A stretch of 64,000 nucleotides of DNA from positions 3,838,001-3,902,000 of the forward strand of contig CP143946.1 of NCBI GenBank assembly GCA_036419695.1. Direction: 5' to 3'. The stretch comes from [Clostridium] symbiosum. Its GTDB lineage: Bacteria > Bacillota > Clostridia > Lachnospirales > Lachnospiraceae. A model generated the notes under the pieces. It was not told the origin of the DNA. It did no database searches and was given only the letters and a program-made list of their open reading frames with translations. Positions 39,908-50,800 of this stretch are shown here, piece after piece. A program made the position numbers and the translations under genes. Numbering within the stretch: the stretch's first letter is position 1; every line of letters begins with the position of its first letter.

Positions 39908-41389
39908 CTAAACAATTAAGTCCGCCGTTCTGGCGTACAGGCTGTGGTATGACGAATAAATCCGGTCATACAGCAGGACGTTTTCCGGAATCGGTTTGTA
40001 TGTCTCTTTCTTCATTGACACGAACCGGGCGGCGGCTTCCTCCAGGGTGGTAAACAGCCCCGTGGACACGCCGGCCAGAAGACAGGCGCCGAGGCAGGCC
40101 TGCTCCGTTACACTGCTGACGAAGATCTCTTTTCCCAATATATCTGCCTGAATCTGCAGCCATAGGGGGCTTGATGCCCCGCCTCCGGAGGATATGAGCC
40201 GGTCGCAGCGGTTTCCCGCCTGTTCCAGAATTTCCATGCAGTCACGCAGTGCGAAGGTTACGCCTTCCGTAACGGACCTTGCCATATGTTTTCCCGTGTG
40301 GGCCAGATGGAAGCCGAAAAACATCCCCCTTGCATGGGGATCCATATGCGGAGTCCGCTCTCCTGTCAGATAAGGCAGGAAAATCAGGCCCTCGCTTCCC
40401 GCGGGAACCTCCCCTGCCATCGTGTTCAGCATGTCGAATCCTTCCACTTTCAGAATGTTGTCCTTCAGCCATTTGAGGGACATCCCGGCGTTCAGGACCG
40501 CGCCGTAAATGGTATAGCCCCCGTTCACGCCGTGGCAGAAGGTCTGGGTCCTAAACGACGGATCGTAAACCGGATTTTTACAAAAAGCAGATATCTGTCC
40601 TCCGGTTCCGATATTACAGATAAAGGTCCCCTCTTTAAATACTCCGTTTCCTATGCTTTGGGCCTGTTGATCCCCCAGGCCGAAGATGACCTGCACCGAC
40701 TCACTGAGTCCCGTCTGCGCGGCACATTCGCGGCTTATCCGTCCCTGGACCGCACCCGACTCGCTGCACTCCGGGAAGATTTCTTCCGGCAGGCCGCACA
40801 GGCCGAGAAGTTCCCAGGCCCAATCGCGTTTTACAAGATCAAACATCAGGGAAGCCGATGCGTCTGTGGCCTCCGCACCAAATAAACCGGTCATCTTATA
40901 ACGGATATAGTCTTTCGGCTGCATGACCTTGTAAATTCTGTCAAAGCATTCCGGTTCATGTTTTTTCACCCAGCAAAGCGACGGCAGTGCAAATCCGGGA
41001 AAGATTCTGTTGCGCAGGCAGTCCGTCCGGATCCGCTCCGGGATCCGTTCTGCCAGTTCCAGACACTCTTCCCCTGAACGTTGATCCTGCCACAGGATGG
41101 CAGGCCGGATCGGACGGCCGTTTCTGTCTGTCATTACAAGGCCATGCATCTGCCCTGAAAACCCCACGGCAGAGACCGCTTCAAAATCCCTGCCGTGCTT
41201 CTCCCTGAGACGCGATAGACAGGCCAGCACAGCCTCCCACCACAAATCCGGCTCCTGTTCCGAGTACCCGATCTGAGGTATGGAAACGTCGTACATCTCA
41301 CTCTCCACTCCTATGACGCCCGTCTTTTCATCCAGCAGCATGACTTTTGTCCCCGACGTCCCGATATCAATTCCCAGTATGGATGCCAT
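39908..41389 (-). CDS. xylB: Xylulokinase
   Basis: 493 residues of the FGGY sugar kinase fold. ILGIDIGTSGTKVMLLDE (ATP phosphate loop), AVGFSGQMHGLV with the xylulose-binding segment, FGLGDQQAQSIGNG with the catalytic base Asp, and ISSGGGASSPLWLQIQADIL with the adenosine motif. It phosphorylates D-xylulose to xylulose-5-phosphate for the pentose phosphate pathway. GGAGGAAT precedes the ATG. No xylose isomerase or transporter is adjacent, so it may act on another ketose. Confidence 0.88.
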   Translation of the reverse strand: MASILGIDIGTSGTKVMLLDEKTGVIGVESEMYDVSIPQIGYSEQEPDLWWEAVLACLSRLREKHGRDFEAVSAVGFSGQMHGLVMTDRNGRPIRPAILWQDQRSGEECLELAERIPERIRTDCLRNRIFPGFALPSLCWVKKHEPECFDRIYKVMQPKDYIRYKMTGLFGAEATDASASLMFDLVKRDWAWELLGLCGLPEEIFPECSESGAVQGRISRECAAQTGLSESVQVIFGLGDQQAQSIGNGVFKEGTFICNIGTGGQISAFCKNPVYDPSFRTQTFCHGVNGGYTIYGAVLNAGMSLKWLKDNILKVEGFDMLNTMAGEVPAGSEGLIFLPYLTGERTPHMDPHARGMFFGFHLAHTGKHMARSVTEGVTFALRDCMEILEQAGNRCDRLISSGGGASSPLWLQIQADILGKEIFVSSVTEQACLGACLLAGVSTGLFTTLEEAAARFVSMKKETYKPIPENVLLYDRIYSSYHSLYARTADLIV

Positions 41390-41437
41390 CTTTTATTCCT
41401 CCATTCCTCCCTGTGTGTCAGGCTTATTATCTTATTA

Positions 41438-41501
41438 CCTATGCCTTTATCACCTTATGCTTCAATCACCTTAAGCTTCAATCACCTTATGCCTTTATCG
41501 C
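41438..41501. repeat. 16-bp tandem repeat, four units
   Basis: Four exact-period 16-base units read on the minus strand as GCGATAAAGGCATAAG, GTGATTGAAGCTTAAG, GTGATTGAAGCATAAG and GTGATAAAGGCATAGG. The first unit contains the end of the methyltransferase gene including its stop codon. It fills the gap to xylB. Confidence 0.85.
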
Positions 41502-42242
41502 TTTACACCTTATCCTTACATAGTCCGAATACCATTTTCCATCACGGTACAGCTTTTCTCTAAGCCGCTCCACCGCATCACCGATGATTTCACTTCTCAA
41601 CGCCTTGTCCACTCCGTCAAAGGGAGTCTTTATAAACATGTCAATCCAGTCATACAGGCCATCGTCCCCCTTCAGTTCGGTGGGTCTGTCGAATAATACG
41701 GCGTAAACGACTTTAAAACCGTTTTTTTCAAGCAAAGAGGCATATTCGCCGATGGTCGGGAAATAAAAGGGCATTTTGTATATAAGTCCCCTGTCCGTAA
41801 AAGCCTGCCTGAGCGCCTCATGAATCAGGACATTATTTCCGCTTCCCCCAAATTCAAAGACAAACTGCCCGTTGTCTTTCAGCGCCCGATACACACAGCG
41901 CAGCACATCCTCCTGTTTTTCTTTGGCAATCCAGTGAAGCACCGCATTGGAAAAGACGATATCCACTTTTTCCGGAAGTGTAAAATCGGACGCATCTCCC
42001 TGGTAAAATGTAAGCTCCGGATACGTTTCCCCGGCAATCTTAAGCAGTTCGGGGGAGGCGTCCAGGCCGGATGCATTTGCCCCCAATTCTGACAGTCTGT
42101 TTGTCAGAGCGCCGTTTCCGCATCCTAAATCCAGCACGGATGCCCCATTCTCCAAGTTAATCAGTTTAATGACGTCATTGCCATATTCGTGCACAAATGA
42201 AAAGTCCTGAGTATATTTGTCTGCATTCCATTTGAGAGCCAT
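41487..42242 (-). CDS. Class I SAM-dependent methyltransferase (trans-aconitate methyltransferase-like)
   Basis: 251 residues. Motif I VLDLGCGNGALTNRL (about 36-50), motif II GLDASPELL, motif III QGDASDF and post-motif VFSNAVLHWIAKEKQ are those of Tam/UbiE-like methyltransferases; the HW after the fourth strand is typical of trans-aconitate 2-methyltransferase. Small-molecule methylation in the cytoplasm is expected; substrate not established. CAGGAGGT precedes the ATG. Confidence 0.82.
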   Translation of the reverse strand: MALKWNADKYTQDFSFVHEYGNDVIKLINLENGASVLDLGCGNGALTNRLSELGANASGLDASPELLKIAGETYPELTFYQGDASDFTLPEKVDIVFSNAVLHWIAKEKQEDVLRCVYRALKDNGQFVFEFGGSGNNVLIHEALRQAFTDRGLIYKMPFYFPTIGEYASLLEKNGFKVVYAVLFDRPTELKGDDGLYDWIDMFIKTPFDGVDKALRSEIIGDAVERLREKLYRDGKWYSDYVRIRCKAIKA

Positions 42243-42673
42243 AATTCTACCTCCTGACGGCCGGAATTTTCTTTATTTTGCCGTTTAGTTTCATTATACA
42301 GGATTCATTTTTATAAAACTAATTATTATTTTAAATATATTGATCGAAATTTTTGCACATTCTAACCGTGAGGTAAACTGAACTGGCAGAGTATTTACCG
42401 TTTATGGTATGCAGGGAATGTCTGAAGGGGATAATTCAATTGGAAAATGGATTATATTCAGGATAAGAAATCTCCTCCGAATAGGGTTGAAGCCAGGCGT
42501 TTAAGCCTGGCTCCGTGAAAGAATATAAGATAGACCTGGAAAAGTCTACTTTATATAAACGTTTTAGATTTTAATTTGTGACAGGTTTTTACCACTTTTT
42601 CCAAATTTTTTTAAATTTATTTTTCTTTCTCTTTTACTTCCGGATTACGCCGTTGTTTTGCTGCAACAGGCGT
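42243..42673. other. Intergenic stretch with one hairpin
   Basis: AT-rich 430 bases without a gene. AGCCAGGC and GCCTGGCT (about 42493-42514) form an 8 bp hairpin with a 6-base loop, in context GGGTTGAAGCCAGGCGTTTA. It does not fit any riboswitch consensus I know. Confidence 0.4.
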
Positions 42674-43084
42674 TCATTTATTGATATTGATCTGGATTAA
42701 AGCTTTGCCTTTCTGCGTTCTCCGCTTGGGGCTGAATTGGGTAATATCATATATTTCGCCATATTTTTTGCTCAGCTCGGCAAACTCGCTCTTTACATTC
42801 TCCATGTCACCGCCATCCATATGTTCGTCTATGGTTTCCATCTGGGGTCTGAGCGACGGCTCGATGTAAACATACAGCTGATAGTAATTCACCTTATACT
42901 CTTTTTTGTTTTCAGGCGTATTGTCCGATATGCATTTTCCGATGCTCCCGGCATACTGCTCGTACAGATACAGGCTGCGGCAATTTTTCTCTCTGGAACC
43001 GTTTGTCTTTATAAGCACATATACCGCCATTAATACGGCGGCGATGGCTGCTATCACACTGATAACTTCTGAATCTAAATACAT
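42674..43084 (-). CDS. Small membrane protein of unknown function
   Basis: 136 residues from the Met at 43084 (an upstream ATG eight codons earlier is also possible and has GGGG before it). One N-terminal transmembrane helix (VISVIAAIAAVLMAVYVLI), then a hydrophilic helical domain with YYQLYVYIEPSLRPQM and KSEFAELSKKYGEIYDI. No family recognised. It sits just downstream of a diguanylate cyclase gene. Confidence 0.5.
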   Translation of the reverse strand: MYLDSEVISVIAAIAAVLMAVYVLIKTNGSREKNCRSLYLYEQYAGSIGKCISDNTPENKKEYKVNYYQLYVYIEPSLRPQMETIDEHMDGGDMENVKSEFAELSKKYGEIYDITQFSPKRRTQKGKALIQININK

Positions 43085-43160
43085 GGCATGTATGTTCTCC
43101 CTTCCCATTTTCCCCTATCTTATCACAAAATCCGACAGAAGAAAACCTTCCTGCGCCGCA

Positions 43161-44750
43161 TTAATACTCCTGATAGACCCGGTAGCATGACTTTCCTTCT
43201 TTTTTCGCCTGATAAAGAGCCTGGTCACTGCGCTGCAGCAGCAGGTCGATTTCCATCTCCGGATCGGCGCTCTGGGCAATTCCGATGCTGGCCGATAAAC
43301 CGCCGGCCTCCTGCTTCCCGCAAAAGTTGTCCCGGATCTTTTGAATGAGCCGTTCCGCCTCCTGCTCCAATTGGGAGATACTGCATTCCCCCAGCCGAAC
43401 CATCAGGAATTCATCTCCTCCCAGCCTGGCCACAAAATCATCCGGAAAAAATTCCATCAGAATCTTTGCGGTGCTGATCAGTATCGCATCCCCCACCTTA
43501 TGGCCCCGGGTATCATTGACTTCTTTAAAACGGTCGAGATCAATGTACATCAGGCTGACCGTCTTATTATCCCGGTTATTGTGGATATACTGATAAAAAC
43601 ACCGCCTGTTGTAAAGCCCGGTCAGAAAATCCGTATTGGAGCTGTGGCGTATCTGCCGTTCCAAATCACGTTCCACCGTTACATCACGGAAAATACACAG
43701 CTTTCCCACCACATTATGAAACACATCATAGATGGAACTTTCATGGATTTCCAGCACCTTTCCGGAGCCGTCCCCGATGCATACCTTGGCCTCAACATAT
43801 CCTTCGCTGTTGATCGAATGTCTTTCTTCAAACGCGTGCGCCGTCCACTCATTATAGTCATGTCCAATGACCGACTGCTTGTCCGTATGGAAATATTCTT
43901 CAAACTTCATATTGGCATTAATGATTTTACCGCAGTTATTCCATAAAAGAATTGCATAGGGCATGCTCTGGAGAAGAATTTCCATCTCCGCGCTCATGTT
44001 GACAAGATCCGTGACATCGTGGCCAATTCCAACGGTTCCCAGAACCGTCTTCCCGTCCCTGTCCAGGATTGGGGTTTTATAGGTGCGCAGCTGGCGCAGG
44101 CCCCTGGAGCACTTTACCGCCTCGGTAAACTGCAGCGTGTGGAGCGCCTTGATTACCGCATCCTCGGACTCCCTGCAGGATGCTTCCCCATTCTCCAGAT
44201 CATCCGGGGAGACTCCCCAGATATAGCAGTGATCCCGCCCCGTCACATCCTCCCTTGTCTTTCCCACAACCGAGCAGAACGCCTTATTGACCTTTACATG
44301 GGTTCCTTTAAGGGATTTAAACCACAGCATGTCCGGGATACTGTCGATGGCCGTATCCAGATAGGTCTGTGTCATATAGAAATCGTAACGGAGCTTGATC
44401 TGTTCCATGATACGCGCCAGACGGATCCTGATCCGCTCCCCGTTCAGAGGCAGCTCCCAGAATTCGTCTGCGGCCTCTAAATCAGGGGCTGAAAATTGAT
44501 CAATTTCCTCATGCCAAGCGCAGTAAATCAGCGCCGCCCCCTCCTTGCACATCTTCCGTATCTCCGAAGGCGGCGTTTCCCCTTCCAGATTCCAAATCAC
44601 CACATCGCTTTGTTTCAGTAATTCAGGTGCCGGCGCGGACTCAACAGCAATTTTATGGGTAAAATGCTCCAGAGGCTCAAGCCGGCCAAGCACACTTTCA
44701 ATCATCGGATTCCTGCCAAATATCGTGATTTGACTTTCGCATTGGTACAT
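43161..44750 (-). CDS. PAS-PAS-GGDEF diguanylate cyclase
   Basis: 529 residues. Residues ~1-110 look like a degenerate receiver-type domain. Two PAS domains follow (~120-245 with MLWFKSLKGTHVKVNKAFCS; ~250-365). The GGDEF domain (~368-525) has DFLTGLYNRRCF, the intact active motif RLGGDEF (about 440) and SASIGIA. It should make c-di-GMP from two GTP in response to a PAS-sensed signal. No RxxD inhibitory site is obvious before the motif. Encoded 29 bases after the GGDEF-EAL gene, with GGAGGGG before the ATG; probably one operon. Confidence 0.9.
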   Translation of the reverse strand: MYQCESQITIFGRNPMIESVLGRLEPLEHFTHKIAVESAPAPELLKQSDVVIWNLEGETPPSEIRKMCKEGAALIYCAWHEEIDQFSAPDLEAADEFWELPLNGERIRIRLARIMEQIKLRYDFYMTQTYLDTAIDSIPDMLWFKSLKGTHVKVNKAFCSVVGKTREDVTGRDHCYIWGVSPDDLENGEASCRESEDAVIKALHTLQFTEAVKCSRGLRQLRTYKTPILDRDGKTVLGTVGIGHDVTDLVNMSAEMEILLQSMPYAILLWNNCGKIINANMKFEEYFHTDKQSVIGHDYNEWTAHAFEERHSINSEGYVEAKVCIGDGSGKVLEIHESSIYDVFHNVVGKLCIFRDVTVERDLERQIRHSSNTDFLTGLYNRRCFYQYIHNNRDNKTVSLMYIDLDRFKEVNDTRGHKVGDAILISTAKILMEFFPDDFVARLGGDEFLMVRLGECSISQLEQEAERLIQKIRDNFCGKQEAGGLSASIGIAQSADPEMEIDLLLQRSDQALYQAKKEGKSCYRVYQEY

Positions 44751-44779
44751 GTGACCCCTCCCCGCTTATTGCGGCGCGC

Positions 44780-46438
44780 CTACAGATAGAGACGTTCAAA
44801 TTCCGAAGCGCTGACAGGTCTGCCGAACAAAAACCCCTGTATGTAATCCGGCGACGCCTGTCTCACAACCCCCAGCTCCGTTTCCGTTTCCACACCTTCC
44901 ACACAGACGAGTGCGGAAATGCTGTGTGCAAGTTTGATGATATACTCTAAAAAGATGTATTCGTAACTGCCTTTCTCAATTCCCTTTATAAAGCTGCGGT
45001 CAATTTTCAATACATTGGCAGGCAGTCCTTTTAAGTGGCTCAGTGATGAATATCCTGTTCCGAAATCGTCGATTGCAATTCCGAAGCCCATAGCCTGCAG
45101 GCCTCTGAACTCCTGGTTGATAATATGTAAATTGGGTACCCAGCAGCTTTCCGTCAGTTCCAGTATAAAACGCTCCGCCTCCAATCCCTCTTTGGACTTT
45201 TCCCTCAGATATGCCAGCAGGTCATTTTCTTTCAACTGGATGTAGGAGACATTTACACTCATCAGAAATCCGGGGAATTTACTCTTCCACGCTTTACGCT
45301 GCCTGATGCTCTCCTCCAGCACCCATTTCCCAACCTGGGTAATGGAACGGCTCTCTTCCAGGAGAGGGATAAATTCCACCGGAGAAACCTCCCCGTGTTC
45401 CGGCGAATGCCAGCGGAGCAGCGCCTCCGCCCCCACTACCTTTCCCGTCTTTGCCTCCACCTGGGGCTGGTAATACACTTCAAACTCCCGGCAGCCGTTC
45501 TTAACGCAGGAATGCAGACTCTCCTGAAGCTCCATGATCCGCATCTTCCGTTTATAGATATCTTCGGAAAAGAAAGCCAGCTGGTTTTTTCCGTTCATCT
45601 TGGCTATCTCGACCGCATTCTCCGCATTTCTGAACAGCTTCTGATAGGTTACCCCGTCTTTGGGGAATAAACATGCTCCTGCCGAAACGGATACCGGAAG
45701 CTGCTGCCCATCCACCGTGAAATGGTTGCCTATAAAAATCTGTATATTTTCGTAAATACCTCTGATATTTTCCTCCGTGCCGCCCTGCATAAAGAAGACA
45801 AACTCGTCTCCGTCCAGGCGGTACAGCGGACAGCCTTCGGGCAGCAATGAGGATATCAACGTGGAAATAATATTAAGGACACGGTCGCCAAACGCATAGC
45901 CGTGTTTCTCATTGATATTTCTAAAATTGTCAATATCCAGAACAACAACGATTCCCTGAGCCGGTATCCCCTGATTGAAAAGCAGTTCCAGATCTTTCTC
46001 AAACTGGCTCCTGTTTCTCAGGCCGGTGACATTGTCAAATTTATTCTGTCTCCCTATATTGGAGATCCTTCCGATCATGAAAAGAGGCCGGTTCTGCCTG
46101 TCCTTTTTTACTGTGCCCCTGCATGAAACCCAGATGATACGGCCGGCTTTATTACGGACCCGGTATTCCATGTCATGGTAGTCCCGGCTGCCCTTTTGGA
46201 TCCGCTCCATATCCTCAAGCCATACGGGAAGATCTTCAGGAACCATAATCCTGGACCATTCAGCTACGACATCTGTTTCTATCAGACGGTCAATGTCTAA
46301 ATCTTCGAATGCATTTTCCGATATATAAAAAGTTCCGTTTTTAATATCCCACAGGAATAAATAATCATCCGTGGTCTCGGAAAGCAGATCCATAATCGTA
46401 TTTGCTGTAAACATCTCTTGCTTTATCATGTCCGGCAT
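44780..46438 (-). CDS. PAS-GGDEF-EAL protein, likely c-di-GMP phosphodiesterase
   Basis: 552 residues. PAS domain (~15-130, with DYLFLWDIKNGTFYISENA); GGDEF domain (~135-295) whose motif is RLDGDEF rather than GGDEF, so cyclase activity is probably lost or reduced; EAL domain (~305-550) with intact GAEALLRW, LELTESCW, AIDDFGTGYSSL, LKIDRSFI and CVEGVET. It should hydrolyse c-di-GMP, opposing the cyclase encoded next. Start 46438 follows GGAGG at 5 bases; an ATG four codons earlier lies inside that site. Confidence 0.88.
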   Translation of the reverse strand: MPDMIKQEMFTANTIMDLLSETTDDYLFLWDIKNGTFYISENAFEDLDIDRLIETDVVAEWSRIMVPEDLPVWLEDMERIQKGSRDYHDMEYRVRNKAGRIIWVSCRGTVKKDRQNRPLFMIGRISNIGRQNKFDNVTGLRNRSQFEKDLELLFNQGIPAQGIVVVLDIDNFRNINEKHGYAFGDRVLNIISTLISSLLPEGCPLYRLDGDEFVFFMQGGTEENIRGIYENIQIFIGNHFTVDGQQLPVSVSAGACLFPKDGVTYQKLFRNAENAVEIAKMNGKNQLAFFSEDIYKRKMRIMELQESLHSCVKNGCREFEVYYQPQVEAKTGKVVGAEALLRWHSPEHGEVSPVEFIPLLEESRSITQVGKWVLEESIRQRKAWKSKFPGFLMSVNVSYIQLKENDLLAYLREKSKEGLEAERFILELTESCWVPNLHIINQEFRGLQAMGFGIAIDDFGTGYSSLSHLKGLPANVLKIDRSFIKGIEKGSYEYIFLEYIIKLAHSISALVCVEGVETETELGVVRQASPDYIQGFLFGRPVSASEFERLYL

Positions 46439-46577
46439 GTTATCCTCCATACGGGTTGTCTGTCAATTTCTCTTATTTCATCAATCTTCCGAACAGATAC
46501 CCATAATTTTCTTCCTACCAAATCCGTTTCATTTCAGAACCGGTAAAAAAAGTATATTTCTGGTAATATATAAATCT

Positions 46578-46606
46578 ACTATAGCAAAAAGACAGGCGTG
46601 TTTCAA
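46578..46606 (-). promoter_or_regulatory. Strong promoter of the GGDEF-EAL/cyclase operon
   Basis: Minus-strand TTGAAA (46601-46606) and TATAGT (46578-46583) are 17 bases apart, about 130 bases before the start codon. Confidence 0.65.
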
Positions 46607-46978
46607 TCACTTATGAAAAAGAAATTCCTCTCCGGGGCATTGAATTTCCGCCGTGCTCTATCACCCGTCAGACCACACAAAGCAAAATCTGATGCATGAG
46701 AGACTGCCTGCCGCTCTTTTTACAGGATATTTCAGTATTATGTAAACTATTTATTGATATGAATATTCTGTTTACGCCGCGTTTCATCTGCCTCATGTTC
46801 TTCTATATCAACTTAATATTTATGCATCTCCATGCATACACCGTGTTCTGATTCTATCTGTTTTCCGGTTTCTCCTCTTTTTCCCTAACCCGCATTATAG
46901 AGAAGCAGGGCCAGGAAGAAAAAGCTCCCCGCCACGGGAGCAATGATCTCAATTGCCGCCCTGACTTTTCCCGTGTCT
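46607..46978. other. Intergenic stretch, possible short gene remnant
   Basis: About 370 bases. On the minus strand (46890-46985) a frame reads TGKVRAAIEIIAPVAGSFFF and LALLLYNAG before a stop, resembling the last helix of a membrane protein. No start or ribosome site; probably a fragment. Otherwise nothing seen. Confidence 0.3.
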
Positions 46979-47275
46979 TTAAATATCACCAGCAAAATCC
47001 GGTACGCTTATGGACGCCGCCACCGGCCTTTTATGGGCAGTTATAATCGTATAGCTATAGGCATTTACCGTTATCTCACAGTTCCCCGTGTCCGCGTACC
47101 AGTTCTTGCCCTTTCTAAAAATAACGGTTTCAGGAGCCTGTATCTTCTCCCTGCACCAGGCAACCGCATCCTCCGTGTCCAAAGACAGATTTTTTATAAT
47201 CCGTTTTGCACCGAGTTCCGTCGTATGCAGTTTATCAAGATTCAAAATCAGCTCACATCCGTATTTTTCAATCAC
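46979..47275 (-). CDS. DUF3781-family protein
   Basis: 98 residues. LDKLHTTELGAKRIIKNL, VAWCREKI, RKGKNWYADTGNCEITVNAY and SYTIITAHK match the conserved blocks of DUF3781, a small cytoplasmic family of unknown function in Firmicutes. The start has GGAGGATGGG nearby. It stands alone between two long non-coding stretches. Confidence 0.75.
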   Translation of the reverse strand: MIEKYGCELILNLDKLHTTELGAKRIIKNLSLDTEDAVAWCREKIQAPETVIFRKGKNWYADTGNCEITVNAYSYTIITAHKRPVAASISVPDFAGDI

Positions 47276-47867
47276 ATTCCCATCCTCCTGTTTTACGCTG
47301 TTTCCCGTTCCGCCTATTCTATTATCTTACCATTTTAAGCAGTCTAAAAACAAGGAAAGAGAACAAATATAAATACATATTCCCTGATTCCCGTTACATT
47401 GATTGGACGCAAGCACTGTTACGCCAGCCGGACGGCGGATAAATCAAGGGGATTTACCTTTATTTTAACCGGCATTTAAACAGGCAGCAAGGTCTCACCC
47501 TGCCGCCTGCATTATTCCTTCTTTAATATTATTCTTCATATCACGACGCCACCTCTGCCATGTGGGACAGAGCTGCGCCATTCCTGACATATCCTTCGTG
47601 CCGCCCGCGCTGAGCGCCTTTGCACGCGTCATAGGCCCCCCTGGTTCCAACTCCTGTCTGTTCGTTTATTCCTAAAGGAGAGGGAGCACCGGCCGAAGGA
47701 AACCGGTGCTCTTACAAATGAAAAAAATACTCGGGGTTGGGGACTCCCACTTATTAAACGTTTCAAGTGTTGCGTTTGTGACAGATAAAACGGCAAAATA
47801 TATGTTTTTTCAACACTTTTTCTTCGGTGACACATACCACCGATATTTCTTTCATATTTTCTCGCTC
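47276..47867. other. Intergenic stretch of about 590 bases
   Basis: No gene found. GAGCACCGG and CCGGTGCTC (about 47685-47713) form a 9 bp stem, and TCGGTG / CACCGA (about 47824-47846) forms a short hairpin 20 bases after the stop of the large c-di-GMP gene; neither has a proper T-run. Confidence 0.4.
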
Positions 47868-50800
47868 TCACCCATCCAGATACTGCTCTTCAAACTCCGT
47901 AAATGGAAGGGGCTTACTATAGAAATATCCCTGGATTAAAAAGCATTGCAGCTCCTTCAACACGTCCAGTTGTTCCTGATTCTCGACGCCCTCCGCCAAT
48001 ACCTCCACGTTCAGTTCCCTGCATAAGGCAACAATATTTTTAACAATGATTCTCGCATTCCGGTTGATGAGCAAATGGTTCACGAGGCTCTTGTCCAGTT
48101 TCAGATTATGGAAATGCAGCAGGGACAGGAAGGAAAGATTGCTGTACTTGGTCCCGAAGTCATCCAGGATAATGCGGAATCCGGCCTGGACTATCTGGTT
48201 GCCGATCTGGGCAACCGTATTGCGCGCCACCTCGCCCAGACTTTCCGTTATTTCAATCTCAACCAGACTCCTGTCCACGCCGTAGCGGAGGATAATCTGT
48301 TCCATCTTCCCAATGAGATTTTCCTCCAGCAGAGTCGCCCTGGAAAAATTCAGTGAGACGGGTATCTGCGGTAAATCACATTCCTTCCATTTCTTAATGA
48401 GCCTGCACACCTCCTCGAACACAAAGAAATCAATGTAATGAATGAGTCCAACCGTCTCCAGATAGGGCACAAATTTCCCCGGGGATACTACTCCATACTT
48501 TTTATCCCGGTACCGTACCAGGGCCTCCGCTCCGCAAAGCTGATTGGTCTTCGCATTGATTTTAGGCTGCAGGTACACCATAAAATGATTCTGGGCGATT
48601 TCTTCAAGCAGTGTCTTAAGCGCACCTGCACTGCGGCGTACCGTACTGTACTGCTGTTCATCGTAGTAAGCCCGCTTTGCGATTAATCTCCGTTCATCCG
48701 CGCCGGATATGAGAAAATCCAGGTTGATATCGATATCCGCCCACGCACTTCCCACTGAAACGCTGCATATCTCCTGCAGACGGCCTTTCATCCGGTTCAG
48801 GCGCATGTTAAAGGAATCCTGGGAAATGTTTTCACAAATCAGCAGAAATTCATCTCCGGAAAACCGGTAAACCCTGGCAGCCGGATATTCCGTCTCCATA
48901 ATATGGGCAATAATCCGGATCATGCCGTCCCCATATGCATTGCCGTTTTTCTGATTGATTTCCTTCAATCCGTTAATATCAACCGAAACTACACCCAGAG
49001 AGATCAGCCCCTCCTCACGCAGGTTCATGCGGTACTCTTTGTAACTGTTCCTGTTTAAGACTCCGGTCAGTTCATCGTGGTAACTTAAAAACTCCTGTTT
49101 TTCCTGCAGACGCCTTTTAATTAACTCGTTGGACAAAAAGTACCGGATCGCCATAAGAATAGACGTATTGTCCGTGTGTCTGCGCGGATTGTCAATTCCA
49201 ATATAACCTATCGGATTATCGCCCTCGTTCAGAATTCCAAAAATACAGGAGAAAATGCCCAGATTCTTAAGTATCGGGAATAGCTCGGGATGATTCTCCT
49301 TCAGGCGGCCGACATCTTCAACATACCGGAGCTGTCTGAAATCCTCCTCCGAACGTTTCATTTTTTCCGCCTTGAAAAGCCGTTCTGCAGTATTGGTGAT
49401 TGAGATTAATTCATCTTTTTTCCACTCATAGACTTCGCGGATGCCGCCCCGTCCGCCCTCCAATTCTATAATATATGCCCTGTCCCCGTCGTAATAGTCG
49501 GCCAGTTCCTGCAGCGTATGCTCCAGCGGCGGCCGTAAATCGGCTGTGCTGACAAGCGAAAACATGCATTTTAAGAGAATTCCCTCGCTTTCGCTGTCAT
49601 AGCCGGCGCCGTTTACGGATTCCGGCGGCAGAATCCGGGCGGATTTATTGCCTCCCTCGCCATTTCTGTTCTCATTGTAAACAAATATGTTTCCGGCCTC
49701 CGATGTCTTTGCCGAATCCAGCGCCGCTCTCGCCTTCCGGTACATCGCCTCAAACTCTGTCCCGTTATGATTATCAAATACCATGCCGCAGAAAACGTTC
49801 ACGGGTTTTCGGATCTCCGGGAACATGTACGGAAGGGCCATGGCCTTTATCACTTCCTCCGTCCCCCTCCATATCAGATCCGGTTTGGGGCTGTTATAGA
49901 AAAAGACCACAAACTCATCGCCATAAAATCTGCCGATAATCTTTTCGCTTGTAAAACGTATCTTTAACTGGCTCGCCAGCTCCTTCAGGATACTGTCGGC
50001 CGCGATATAACCGCTGCTGCGGACCAGGTTGGTAAATCCGTCCACATCGAAAATAAGCAGGGAAAAAGAGTTATTTTTCTTATGTGCCTTAGCCAGGGCA
50101 TCGCCAATCATCTGTATGGCTGTGTCCCTGTTATAAACACCGGTCAGCATATCGTAATCTGCACGGCGCTTTAAGGCAAGTTCCAGATTCTTCTTCTCAT
50201 TGATATCCTCCAGCGTGCCGTAAATATACAGGTCTCCACTCTCCACATCGCGCAGCAGCTGGCCGGTGGCGTTTACCCAGGAAAGACTCCCGTTTTCATC
50301 CTTTCTCCGGTATTCAAAATTGATGGAAGTTGTGCCGTTTTGGTAAGCCTGCTGCAGGGCCTCCCTGTTCATGAGGACTTTCAGGCGTTCCATATCCTCC
50401 TCATTGACCATGGTTTTATTATGTATTTCCATTAACCTTTCGTAGGTCATCCCCGGTGGATAGTTTTTATGGGAATGCGCTTCCACATACTCCACGCAGT
50501 TTTTATCCAGATTGCACCGGAAACTGGCCAGCATTCTGCTGTCAAAGGCCATCCTGAGCTGCAGTTCCTGCTGGTATGTTTTTTCCGCCCTTTTCTGCTG
50601 TGTGATATCCTCACCAATGGCAACGGCGCAGGATGGTTCTCCCTCCGGCGTAAACAGCATGGTATAGTGAATGCGCTCCCACCACCAGAAACTTTTGTCC
50701 GCAGAACGGGTAAGAATATCCGCCTGCACATGATGATGGCCGTTTTCTAATTTTTGGTACATATCAAACAGCTCCCGGCGGCTGCGGTGATGCACATATC

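Noticed and set aside
42470..42560. Possible riboswitch-like structure around the AGCCAGGC hairpin
   Set aside because: Checked against c-di-GMP-I, guanidine and other class consensus elements from memory; conserved cores are missing, and no plus-strand gene follows.
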